64,000 nt of DNA from assembly GCF_021560035.1 (NCBI RefSeq), contig NZ_CP074373.1:1980001-2044000 (forward strand), given 5' to 3'. Below the pieces are notes generated by a model, which saw only the letters and a list, made by a program, of their open reading frames with translations, was not told the origin of the DNA and made no database searches. The stretch's first letter is position 1, and each line of letters starts with the position of its first letter. Origin of the DNA: Virgibacillus sp. NKC19-16 (lineage in GTDB: Bacteria > Bacillota > Bacilli > Bacillales > Amphibacillaceae). Shown here in pieces: positions 55,545 to 64,000 of the stretch. A program made the position numbers and the translations under genes.

Positions 55545-57356
55545 TCAATTTGTATGCTTCAATTGCTTCTGTATATCAATGATTTGCTGAAGAATTTCAG
55601 CAGCTTTCAGTGGATCATTTTGTTGTTCAGCTAATTTCTGATGTTCTTGAAGTGATTTAATACTGACAATATCGTTCGTTTGGGAACGAATGATGTGAAT
55701 ATAGTCATTGATTTCTTTATCACTGATATCCTCAAGAACTGGAGTCATCGCTATTTCAATAACTAAGTGTTTTATGTTTTCGTCTGTTAGCTTTTCAATA
55801 AATAAGCTAACGTCAGCTGGATGACCTTCTTCATAATAAGCATATAGATATGTTGCGATAATTTTATGCTCATCTATGTTAAAGGCTACCCCTAATTCCT
55901 TTTGCACTTTATCAGTAATATGCATATCTTGCAACATATATGAAATAAGCTGTCTTTCAGCATTATGAAAAGCCGGCAATAATTTTTTAGTATTAGCATT
56001 TGCTTTCCTATTAGTATATCTGTTCTTCTTTCTCTTATCCTTAGGAATTCCCATCTTTTGACGATGTGTATGGATTTCATCCGTTAACGTATCTACAGAA
56101 ATATTATATTTATTACTCAACTCTCTTATATAATATTCCCGTTCAACGGGACTCTCAATCATTGCAAGCTGTTTTAGAATATCTTCTATATAGTTTATGC
56201 GATCTCCTTCAAGGCTTAAATTATAGTCCTTTTTCAAATACCGCATATAAAAACTCATGAACGTATCACTTGCTTTTATCACTTCATTTTCAAAAGCCTG
56301 GGCACCATACTCGCTAATAAAATTATCCGGATCCATATTATCTTTCAAATTCGCAACTTTAACATGGCAGCCGACCTGACGCAATAAATTGGCTGCTTTA
56401 TACGTCGCTGCAAGACCAGCATCATCAGCATCATAGCACAAAATAACTGTATCAACATAGCGTTTTAAGAGCTTTGCCTGATTTTGTGATAATGCAGTTC
56501 CCAGTGTGGCAACACTATTTTTAACGCCGCCTTGGTATGCTGCTATCACGTCCATATACCCTTCAAATAAGATTACTTCATTTTCCTTGCGAATATGCTT
56601 TTTGGCTAAATCAAAATTGAATAAAAGCTTGCCTTTTTGAAACAAATCACTTTCAGAGCTGTTTAGATATTTTGGTTCCTGCCCTGTAATCGTCCGGCCG
56701 CCAAATCCGATCGTTTTTCCCAGATGATTACGGATCGGAAAAATGACTCTTCCTTTAAAACGGTCAGTTACACTATTATCATCATTTAATGATAATAAAC
56801 CTGCTTTAACTAGTAGTTGTTGATGAAATCCCTTTTTTTCAAGGAAGTCTCTGGTGAAATCTCCTGCATTTGGTGCAAATCCTAATTGAAACACCTCAAT
56901 TGTTTCGTCATCAAGACCTCTGTCCTTAAAATAGTTGTATCCTTCTTTCCCATCTTTCGTATATCTTAATAAATGATGATAAAGTTTCATAAGCCATTCA
57001 TTGGCGGATAGAATTCCTTGGTTTTCACTGGATAATGACGATTCTTTCTTAATCCCTGTTTCCGGAAGGTCGATACCACTCCGATTGGAAAGAAATTGTA
57101 ATGCTTCATAAAAAGCGTAGTTCTCCATCTCCATTAAAAATGTCACTACATTTCCACCTTTTCCACAACCAAAGCAATGAAAAATTTGTTTTTCCTGCGT
57201 GACTGAAAATGAAGGGGTCTTTTCGCTATGAAATGGACATAAGCCAACAAAGCTTCTCCCTTGTTTCTTTAATTGTACATATTCACCAATTACATCAACA
57301 ATGTCATTAGCCTTACGAATGTCTTCTATCACTTCATCAGGTATCTGATTGGCCAT
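55545..57356 (-). CDS. dnaG: DNA primase
   Basis: 603 aa. CHC2 zinc finger ([11 protein letters not shown] ... [10 protein letters not shown]), RNAP-like TOPRIM core with [13 protein letters not shown] and DADDAG, and a C-terminal helicase-interaction domain. Synthesises Okazaki primers. Forms the macromolecular synthesis operon with sigA. Confidence 0.97.
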   Translation of the reverse strand: MANQIPDEVIEDIRKANDIVDVIGEYVQLKKQGRSFVGLCPFHSEKTPSFSVTQEKQIFHCFGCGKGGNVVTFLMEMENYAFYEALQFLSNRSGIDLPETGIKKESSLSSENQGILSANEWLMKLYHHLLRYTKDGKEGYNYFKDRGLDDETIEVFQLGFAPNAGDFTRDFLEKKGFHQQLLVKAGLLSLNDDNSVTDRFKGRVIFPIRNHLGKTIGFGGRTITGQEPKYLNSSESDLFQKGKLLFNFDLAKKHIRKENEVILFEGYMDVIAAYQGGVKNSVATLGTALSQNQAKLLKRYVDTVILCYDADDAGLAATYKAANLLRQVGCHVKVANLKDNMDPDNFISEYGAQAFENEVIKASDTFMSFYMRYLKKDYNLSLEGDRINYIEDILKQLAMIESPVEREYYIRELSNKYNISVDTLTDEIHTHRQKMGIPKDKRKKNRYTNRKANANTKKLLPAFHNAERQLISYMLQDMHITDKVQKELGVAFNIDEHKIIATYLYAYYEEGHPADVSLFIEKLTDENIKHLVIEIAMTPVLEDISDKEINDYIHIIRSQTNDIVSIKSLQEHQKLAEQQNDPLKAAEILQQIIDIQKQLKHTN

Positions 57357-57761
57357 TTAAATCACCATTCTATATCTAATATTCGAGATGCATATGAGAA
57401 AATCCTTCACCGTTCGACAATTTTTTTCTCTAACTTGAAAAAAATTTCCTTCTATATATATTATGCACTTTGAAGGATATTTCTTCTTATACTTTTCTTT
57501 TATACTGGCTTACCTATATAATTCTACTCGAGGGTATGATTATCCTTCCTTATTTTGAATGTTTTACTTTTCAGAATACCAATAGGTTATTAACATATAT
57601 CTTTGCACAAAAATTAATTATAATACAGTATAGACAAAATTGCTATAAAAAAGTCTATGAATTATTAAATTTAGTAGAAAAAAAGAGGAAAAAACATTGC
57701 CATGATGTCTATGGAATGCTTTTTCGACTTATTTATATTCTAGCATTTAACTGAACTACCA
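57357..57761. other. AT-rich intergenic region upstream of dnaG
   Basis: About 400 bases without a supportable gene. A plus-strand 94-codon frame has no ribosome site and no family likeness. It presumably holds the dnaG-sigA promoters; TTGTCG, 17 bases, TCATAT on the minus strand near 57390-57420 is one weak candidate. Confidence 0.4.
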
Positions 57762-58565
57762 TTATTTTCTTATTGTGTGACGAATCATGTTTGCTGTCTC
57801 TTCAACAGCTTTATGGGAAACGTCAATAACCTCACATCCAATTCTTTCAACAATTTTATTAAAATAATCGATCTCCTCGTGGATTCTTTTTATATTGGCA
57901 TAAGTCGCTTGATCACCTAACCCCAAAGCTTTGAGGCGCTCTTTCCTTATTTCATTCAATTTTTCCGGACTAATAGCTAAACCGACACATTTTCTGGGAT
58001 CTACATCAAATAGCTCTTCTGGCGGATCCACTTCCGGAACAATCGGTACATTTGCGACTTTTAATCGTTTGTGAGCCAAGTATTGAGATAAGGGTGTTTT
58101 GGAGGTACGTGATACACCAATTAAAATAATATCAGCTCTCGCAATTCCTCTTGAATCCCGTCCATCATCATATTTTACAGCAAATTCAATAGCTTCTACA
58201 CGTTTAAAATAGTCCTCATCAAGTTTATGAACTAATCCCGACTCCAATCTGGGGGGGCTGTCAAAAACGCGCTCCATAGCCGATAACATTGGCCCCATAA
58301 TATCAATAGCTTCTATGTTCATTTGCTTGGCTTGATCATTTAAATAATCTCTTAATATGGGATCTACCAATGTGAATCCGATAATCCCATTTTTTTCCTT
58401 CGCTAACTGGATAGCTTCATTAATTGTTCCTATATCTTCAACATATGGTATCCGTTGTATTTTAAACTCTCCGTCATTAAATTGGCTTAAACCAGCCTTA
58501 ATAACAAGTTCAGCTGTTTCCCCAACAGAATCAGATAACACATAAACAATTGGTTTAGCACCCAT
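57762..58565 (-). CDS. ppsR: Pyruvate, phosphate dikinase/PEP synthase regulatory protein (DUF299)
   Basis: About 267 aa. N-terminal [13 protein letters not shown] and the P-loop-like [15 protein letters not shown] (about residue 150) are diagnostic. Such proteins are bifunctional kinase/phosphorylases of PPDK or PEP synthase. I start at MGAKPIV; an upstream GTG lies in the ribosome site. Next to ccpN, a conserved pair linked to gluconeogenesis. Confidence 0.93.
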   Translation of the reverse strand: MGAKPIVYVLSDSVGETAELVIKAGLSQFNDGEFKIQRIPYVEDIGTINEAIQLAKEKNGIIGFTLVDPILRDYLNDQAKQMNIEAIDIMGPMLSAMERVFDSPPRLESGLVHKLDEDYFKRVEAIEFAVKYDDGRDSRGIARADIILIGVSRTSKTPLSQYLAHKRLKVANVPIVPEVDPPEELFDVDPRKCVGLAISPEKLNEIRKERLKALGLGDQATYANIKRIHEEIDYFNKIVERIGCEVIDVSHKAVEETANMIRHTIRK

Positions 58566-58582
58566 TAAGCTCACTCCCACCT

Positions 58583-59212
58583 TTATATATCGTCTTGTCT
58601 AATCAGCTCAACAAACACTTTGGTTATCGTTGTTTTTGTAATACGTCCTACCACTTCCAGGCCGGCTTGAGTATCTTTCACAACCGGGACGCCATCGATT
58701 TGATTATTAATTAATTTCTGTGCGACATCGATTAATAGATCCTCTTTTCTGCAAACGGTTATATTAGGCATTCTGGTCATAATAATATGAACAGGAATAG
58801 CGTTTAAATCCTGATTGCCGATACTTGCCCTGAGTAAGTCCTTTCTTGAAAGTACACCGGTTATACATGAATGATCATCCACAACAAACAATGTGCCGAC
58901 ATCCTCCAAAAACATTGTGGAAATGGCATCATATACCGAGGTGTTTTCTTTCACTACGATTGGTACATGTTGGAATTCATGCACTTTATATTCTTTGATT
59001 TTTTCAGTAAGTAATTCAGAACCTGTTTTACCTGTGTAAAAATAGCCAACACGTGGTCTTGCTTCCAAAAAACCAGCCATTGTTAATATAGCTAAATCCG
59101 GTCGCAATGTAGCTCTTGTCAGGTGCAGACGATCTGCAATTTTCTCACCGGTAATAGGCCCATTTTCTTTAACAATTTCAATGATTTGTTCTTGCCTATT
59201 TGATAATTCCAC
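58583..59212 (-). CDS. ccpN: Gluconeogenesis repressor CcpN
   Basis: 209 aa from GTG 59212 (AGGTGG 7 bases before), matching the family start [14 protein letters not shown]. Winged-helix domain ([15 protein letters not shown]) and two CBS domains ([25 protein letters not shown]). Represses gapB and pckA when glucose is present. An in-frame extension to 59320 runs into glyS and is unlikely. Confidence 0.94.
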   Translation of the reverse strand: MELSNRQEQIIEIVKENGPITGEKIADRLHLTRATLRPDLAILTMAGFLEARPRVGYFYTGKTGSELLTEKIKEYKVHEFQHVPIVVKENTSVYDAISTMFLEDVGTLFVVDDHSCITGVLSRKDLLRASIGNQDLNAIPVHIIMTRMPNITVCRKEDLLIDVAQKLINNQIDGVPVVKDTQAGLEVVGRITKTTITKVFVELIRQDDI

Positions 59213-59301
59213 CTTTTCACCACCTAAAAAACACTGTGACATACTATATCCATAAGTATTATATACTAATTTGAGAGAAAAGGAAATATACGTTATATTG
59301 T

Positions 59302-61386
59302 TTAAAAGTGTTGTTTCCACTCAACAGCTGACAAATCAGCATAGTCTTTTATTAAATAAGCAATGCTATTTACCAGTGAAAGTCGGTTATCTTGAAGCTG
59401 CTCATCTTCTGCCATCACCATGTTATGTTCAAAGAAATGATGAATAGGTTCGGCTAGTTCCCCAAGTACAGCTAGGGTGCGACCTGCTTCCATTTGCTTT
59501 TTAGCTTCCCTATATTTATTATATACGGATTGATAGGCTTCAAATAAAGCCCGCTCTGTATCTGTTTCAAAATATGCCGGATCCACTTCTGAGTGATTTG
59601 TTTTGGTTGATAACTTCAAGACTCGCACCAAAGCTTCTTGAATATATTTAAACTGATCGTCATTACGTTTTTCCGTTAGTACATTCGCTTTTCCAAATGT
59701 ATAATGTACAATACCAATTTCTCTGTTCAAGACTGCCCGAGCAACGTCTTGTTCAATGTTCATTTCCCTTAGTAAATATGCAGCACGAAGCTGGAAAAAT
59801 CCATGCAGATTATGTTTTACTTTTTCGATACCCTCTTGATCGATATCCATTGTTTGATATAGATTTTGTGTGACTTCTATAAGGGTCTCCAGTGAAACAT
59901 TCCACTTATTGTCCTTCATGATTCGAAGTACACCTGTAGCCTGTCTGCGCAGACCATAGGGATCTGCTGAGCCTGTTGGTGTTAATCCGACAGCAATAGA
60001 GCCAACGATGGTATCCATTTTATCAGCAACACTTACAATCGACCCTGCAAGCGATTCAGGTAGTTCACCATTTGCTTGCTTTGGTAAATAATGCTCCCTT
60101 ATTGCTTTGGCTACATCTTTATCTTCTCCATAATTTAATGCATATTTTTCTCCGATTACGCCCTGCAGCTCGGTAAATTCACTGACCATATTTGTCATTA
60201 AATCAAATTTGCTGATCTCTGCAGTCCTTACAGCTATATCTGCTGTATCTTCATCAAGATTTAATAAGTTTCCCAGTTTGGTTGTAAGGTGAACAACACG
60301 AGATACCTTATCACTGATTGTTCCTAATTTCTCCTGGAAAACGACACGTTCTAATTTTTCTAAATAGTAATCAATGGAATGCTTTTGGTCTTCCTCATAG
60401 AAAAACTGAGCATCCGATAATCGTGCATGAAGTACTTTTTCATTACCCTTTTTGACAGTATCAAGCTCATAGTCATTCCCATTTCTCACACCAACAAAAT
60501 AAGGTAGGAGTACACCGTCATTAGATTTCACAGAAAAATAACGTTGATGCTCTTTCATGGATGTGATTAGTACTTCTGAAGGTAACTGCAGGAACTTTTG
60601 ATCATATGAACCAATAAATACAGTTGGATACTCAACTAAATTGCGAACTTCATCCAGTAATTCTTGATCAACAGGAATCTGGAAACCCCCTTTTGTTTCC
60701 AGTTTTCTAATCCCATCTAAAATTAACTGTTCACGTTCACTAGCATCAACTAAAACAAAATTTTTGCGTAAGGCAGATTGGTATTCTGAAGGTTTATCCA
60801 GCGCGATTTTATCTCCTAAAAATCGGTGGCCAAATGTTTCATTACCTGTTTTTACCTGAGCAATTTCAAAAGGGATAACAGCTTCATCGAACAACGCTAC
60901 AAGCCAACGGATCGGGCGGGCATACCTCAGGGTTTCCTCAGCCCAACGCATATTTTTCCCAAATTGGATGGACTCGATGATTGCTTTAAATTCCGGTAAT
61001 ATATCCGCCGTTTTCTTTCCCTCAATATGTTTTTTTACGAAAATATAGGACGTTCCATTTATTTCCTTTGTATAGATATCCTCTACTGTTTTACCTTGTC
61101 CTTTTGTAAAGCCTAATGCTGCTTTTGACCAATTACCTTCTGCATCTTTTGCTATTTTTTCCGCCGGACCTTTCGCTTCTTCTTCAATAGTTGTCTGTTC
61201 CTCTTCCATGCCCTTGATTAGTACTGCAAGTCTTCTAGGTGTGGAAAACGTCGTTATACTCCCATATCCAACGCGTTCTTCGTTTAACCAGATTTTTGTC
61301 TTCTCAGCAAGTTGATTCTCAGCATGATCTATAAATCGTGCAGGCAATTCTTCAAGGCCTATTTCAAATAAAGCATCTTTCGCCAT
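59302..61386 (-). CDS. glyS: Glycyl-tRNA synthetase beta subunit
   Basis: 694 aa, the usual length. Starts MAKDALFEIGLEELPARFI. Middle HD-like region and C-terminal anticodon-binding domain. Works as alpha2beta2 with GlyQ. Start codon directly follows the glyQ stop. Confidence 0.96.
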   Translation of the reverse strand: MAKDALFEIGLEELPARFIDHAENQLAEKTKIWLNEERVGYGSITTFSTPRRLAVLIKGMEEEQTTIEEEAKGPAEKIAKDAEGNWSKAALGFTKGQGKTVEDIYTKEINGTSYIFVKKHIEGKKTADILPEFKAIIESIQFGKNMRWAEETLRYARPIRWLVALFDEAVIPFEIAQVKTGNETFGHRFLGDKIALDKPSEYQSALRKNFVLVDASEREQLILDGIRKLETKGGFQIPVDQELLDEVRNLVEYPTVFIGSYDQKFLQLPSEVLITSMKEHQRYFSVKSNDGVLLPYFVGVRNGNDYELDTVKKGNEKVLHARLSDAQFFYEEDQKHSIDYYLEKLERVVFQEKLGTISDKVSRVVHLTTKLGNLLNLDEDTADIAVRTAEISKFDLMTNMVSEFTELQGVIGEKYALNYGEDKDVAKAIREHYLPKQANGELPESLAGSIVSVADKMDTIVGSIAVGLTPTGSADPYGLRRQATGVLRIMKDNKWNVSLETLIEVTQNLYQTMDIDQEGIEKVKHNLHGFFQLRAAYLLREMNIEQDVARAVLNREIGIVHYTFGKANVLTEKRNDDQFKYIQEALVRVLKLSTKTNHSEVDPAYFETDTERALFEAYQSVYNKYREAKKQMEAGRTLAVLGELAEPIHHFFEHNMVMAEDEQLQDNRLSLVNSIAYLIKDYADLSAVEWKQHF

Positions 61387-62268
61387 TTATTTCGCCTCCT
61401 TTTTTAGCATGGGGAATCCGAGCCGTTCTCTTTCGGCAACATAAGCCTTTGCAATTTGTCTTGCTAGTTTTCTAATTCTTGTAATGTACCCGGTCCTCTC
61501 TGTTACAGAGATAACCCCTTTTGCGTCAAGCAAGTTAAACGTGTGGGAACATTTTAGTACATAATCATAAGATGGAAAAACCAACCCTTTTTCCATGGTT
61601 ACTTTTGCTTCCTGTTCATACATGGAAAATAACTGAAACAGCATATCTGTATTTGATTCTTCAAATGTATAAGTTGAATGTTCGTATTCAGGCTGGAAAA
61701 ATATATCTCTAACGGTAACCCCATCTGTCCATTCCAGATCAAATACATTTCCTTTGTCTTGAATATAGGAAGCCAGACGCTCAATACCATAGGTTAATTC
61801 TACTGTTACGGGGCTTGCTTCCAGTCCGCCTATTTGTTGAAAATAGGTAAATTGTGTAATTTCCATACCATCAAGCCACACTTCCCATCCTAATCCAGCA
61901 GCACCTAAGGTTGGGTTCTCCCAATTGTCCTCCACAAAACGAATATCATGTTGAAGTGGATCAATACCAAGCTGTTTCAGTGACTCCAAATATAATTCCT
62001 GAATATTATCCGGAGATGGCTTCATAACAACTTGAAATTGATGATGCTGATACAACCGATTTGGGTTGTCTCCATAACGCCCATCTGCAGGTCTTCGTGA
62101 TGGTTCCACATAAGCCGCATTCCAAGGTTCCGGTCCCAAACTTCTTAGCAATGTCATTGGTGACATTGTCCCCGCACCTTTTTCTACATCATAAGCCTGC
62201 ATAATAATACAATTCTGTTCTGACCAGTGTTTCTGAAGTGTTAAAATCATTTCCTGAATATTCATCAT
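61387..62268 (-). CDS. glyQ: Glycyl-tRNA synthetase alpha subunit
   Basis: About 293 aa. [14 protein letters not shown] start (GGAGG 6 bases upstream), class II motif regions [16 protein letters not shown] and [11 protein letters not shown]. It forms the aminoacyl-adenylate site. Controlled by the T-box leader upstream. Confidence 0.96.
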   Translation of the reverse strand: MMNIQEMILTLQKHWSEQNCIIMQAYDVEKGAGTMSPMTLLRSLGPEPWNAAYVEPSRRPADGRYGDNPNRLYQHHQFQVVMKPSPDNIQELYLESLKQLGIDPLQHDIRFVEDNWENPTLGAAGLGWEVWLDGMEITQFTYFQQIGGLEASPVTVELTYGIERLASYIQDKGNVFDLEWTDGVTVRDIFFQPEYEHSTYTFEESNTDMLFQLFSMYEQEAKVTMEKGLVFPSYDYVLKCSHTFNLLDAKGVISVTERTGYITRIRKLARQIAKAYVAERERLGFPMLKKEAK

Positions 62269-62296
62269 CACTATCCTCCAAGTCTTCATACACATA

Positions 62297-62530
62297 ATAA
62301 ACCCGTCCCTATGTCTAAATATCGACATAGGGACGGGTTTTTAAGCCGTGGTTCCACCCTATTTGCTCATTAAAATAAGAGCCACTTGTTATGTATGCTC
62401 CAGAGCGCCATTCCTTACTGTTCTATTATCCAGCTTACACTAATCTGGACTCGCTACAAATAGTCAAGTAAGTACTATTCTCCATCCCAGCAATACGTAT
62501 CATTTTATTGAAATATGTATAAATAATACT
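62297..62530 (-). ncRNA. Glycine T-box leader with terminator
   Basis: The invariant T-box AGGGTGGAACCACG (62347-62360) is followed by a 17-bp terminator stem (AAACCCGTCCCTATGTC and complement, 62299-62340). Upstream AGGAATGGCGCTCT fits a stem I with GGC glycine specifier. Uncharged tRNA-Gly allows glyQS transcription. Confidence 0.9.
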
Positions 62531-62566
62531 GTATCTATCCGTATATGTCAATAAAAGCTATTACTA

Positions 62567-63310
62567 TTACCTTAAAGCATCCAATTGATTTAAAACCTTA
62601 CGTGATTTTAAAAAGTAACCTCCATACTGATCATAATAAGCATCCAAAATTTTCCTTAATAAATTTCTGTTTTTTACTTTTATAGAAACGGAGCCGACTC
62701 TTTCAAGTTCAATACTTGCAAATACATAGAGGAGTTTAGCAACAGATTCTGGTAAGGCTATAGCTTCATGATCCAAGTGCCTGCAGCGATTACATAATAA
62801 CCCTCCTTCTGCAATCGAAAAGGCGGAGGTCGCCTGCTTGTTACCACAATTAACGCATCTATCAACAGTTGGTGCAAACCCACCCTTCTTAAACAATTTT
62901 AACTCGTACATCATGATTGGAATATCCACATCCTCATTTTCAGCAATCCAATTCATCGTTTGATATAACTGTTCATATATATAAATATCCGGTGTTTGGA
63001 AATCGGTAAGTTTATCTGTTAATTCCGTAATATAGGCTGTGTAGGCTGTTTTGATAATATCTTCTCGAATTGCTCTAAATGAATATATCACTTCTCCTTG
63101 TTGGATTGTACTTAGTCCGCTGTTGACATAAACAAAAAACTGACCATATATGAATGGCTGCGTTACAGCAGCCATTCTGCTTTTAGGCTTTTTTGCTTCT
63201 CTGGCAATAGCAGAGAACTTTCCCAGCTTTTTACTAAAAATAGTTACGATTTTATGTGTCTCACCATAATCTTGTGTCTTAATAATAATTCCATCCATTT
63301 TTTCGAGCAC
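62567..63310 (-). CDS. recO: DNA repair protein RecO
   Basis: 247 aa. N-terminal OB-fold (MDGIIIKTQDYGETHKIVTIF), helical region and zinc motif CVNCG ... CNRCRHL. Loads RecA with RecR. GTG start with AGAGGTGAG. Confidence 0.94.
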   Translation of the reverse strand: MLEKMDGIIIKTQDYGETHKIVTIFSKKLGKFSAIAREAKKPKSRMAAVTQPFIYGQFFVYVNSGLSTIQQGEVIYSFRAIREDIIKTAYTAYITELTDKLTDFQTPDIYIYEQLYQTMNWIAENEDVDIPIMMYELKLFKKGGFAPTVDRCVNCGNKQATSAFSIAEGGLLCNRCRHLDHEAIALPESVAKLLYVFASIELERVGSVSIKVKNRNLLRKILDAYYDQYGGYFLKSRKVLNQLDALR

Positions 63311-63405
63311 TTATCTCACCTCTTATCTTCTCAGATTAAGCAACAATCTTGCTTCATGTTAATCTGAGCGCGTGTCCCCGTAAATAAAGCGAAAGTGCTG
63401 TTTAC

Positions 63406-63552
63406 TTATATTTTTGTATCCAGTGGTCGATTTTCAACATTTGCAGACTGTGTGACCTCATGTGGCTTTGAATCATTTTCTAACTCTTTCATTAATAAAT
63501 AGGTTTCAATGTTTCCCGTTTGACTGAACAGCTTCCAAGTAATATCGATCAC
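63406..63552 (-). CDS. yqzL: YqzL family small protein
   Basis: 48 aa from GTG: M-I-D-I-T-W-K-L-F-S-Q-T-G-N-I-E-T-Y-L-L, the YqzL signature. GGGTGGGG upstream. Sits between era and recO as in B. subtilis. Function unknown. Confidence 0.88.
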   Translation of the reverse strand: MIDITWKLFSQTGNIETYLLMKELENDSKPHEVTQSANVENRPLDTKI

Positions 63553-63650
63553 AAGAAACCCCACCCTTTCTTTTAACATGTTTGAAAATGTAACTCACTA
63601 CTTAGAATTTCCACACCTGCAGAAACAATTAGTATTAAATTTTACCATGT

Positions 63651-64000
63651 TTAATAATCGTCATCACGATAACCGTATTCTTTAAGCTGACTTTGTCTGT
63701 TTCTCCAGTCCTTCTTTACCTTTACCCATAGTTCTAAATACACTTTTGTACCAAGTAGTGCTTCAATATCTTTACGGGCGCTTTTTCCAATATTTTTCAG
63801 CATGCTTCCCTGCCTGCCGATTAATATTCCCTTTTGTGTTTTTCTCTCGGTTATTATTGTAGCTTGGATAAATATAGCATTTGATTCCCTTGTTTCAATG
63901 TTTTCAATGAGTACTGTTACGGAATGTGGTATTTCTTCTTTTGTTAATTGCAGGACCTTCTCCCTTATTAATTCACTAATAATAAAACGCTCTGGATGAT
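63651..64000 (-). CDS. era: GTPase Era (C-terminal part, start beyond window)
   Basis: The last 116 codons: the KH domain with [12 protein letters not shown] and ending [20 protein letters not shown]. Binds the 3' end of 16S rRNA during 30S assembly. The GTPase domain lies outside the window. Confidence 0.95.
   Translation of the reverse strand, partial: HPERFIISELIREKVLQLTKEEIPHSVTVLIENIETRESNAIFIQATIITERKTQKGILIGRQGSMLKNIGKSARKDIEALLGTKVYLELWVKVKKDWRNRQSQLKEYGYRDDDY

Noticed and set aside
57470-57754. 94-codon plus-strand frame upstream of dnaG
   Set aside because: AT-rich, no ribosome site, no recognisable domain.

Overview
The window is a chromosomal segment of a low-GC, endospore-forming, competence-capable Bacillaceae. 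The full spoIIIA operon, a comG operon, sigA, ccpN, ppsR and mntR, together with gene order, place it near Bacillus subtilis. AT-rich composition, acidic extracytoplasmic tails on several exported proteins and a class II (cobalamin-dependent) ribonucleotide reductase suggest a halotolerant relative such as Oceanobacillus, Virgibacillus or Lentibacillus. The genus is inference.

Layout. 1-2195: the end of an Asp23/Gls24 gene (yqhY) and accC-accB for malonyl-CoA synthesis. 2355-7577: spoIIIAH to spoIIIAA, transcribed leftward from a sigma-E-like promoter. 7711-12128: efp, an Xaa-Pro peptidase, yqhR, yqhP, a patatin-like protein and mntR. 12268-17447: nrdJ, broken into four exons by three group I introns; two introns carry homing endonuclease genes and one is ORF-less. 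Two NrdR-box-like palindromes 31 bp apart lie upstream. 17831-22170: a rhodanese, then gcvT-gcvPA-gcvPB behind a tandem glycine riboswitch; gcvT is frameshifted. 22601-29310: yqhH, yqhG, yqzE and comGA-comGG. 29375-38515: a HTH regulator with a broken C-terminus, small yqg genes, a lipoteichoic acid synthase-type enzyme, glucokinase, the rhomboid protease GluP and 5-formyl-THF cyclo-ligase. 38574-45475: a MITE-like element, rpmG behind a terminator-like leader hairpin, two envelope proteins, a class B PBP, an MFS permease, sodA and six tRNAs. 45476-49492: a Na/Pi cotransporter, NfeD, small yqf genes and a second MITE-like element. 49498-64000: nfo, cshB, yqfO, trmK, cccA, the sigA-dnaG macromolecular synthesis operon, ppsR, ccpN, glyQS behind a T-box, recO, yqzL and the end of era.

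Most of this is conserved core genome. The standout is nrdJ: its 853-aa enzyme can be made only after three splicing events. All three introns sit after a GGT glycine codon in conserved motifs, and one separates the thiyl-radical cysteine from the catalytic glutamate. Secondary points are four apparent single-base indels in short homopolymers (gcvT, a HTH regulator and two in the intron 1 endonuclease), two MITE-like repeats with terminal inverted repeats, a probable ATT start in yqzE and a possible attenuator in front of rpmG.
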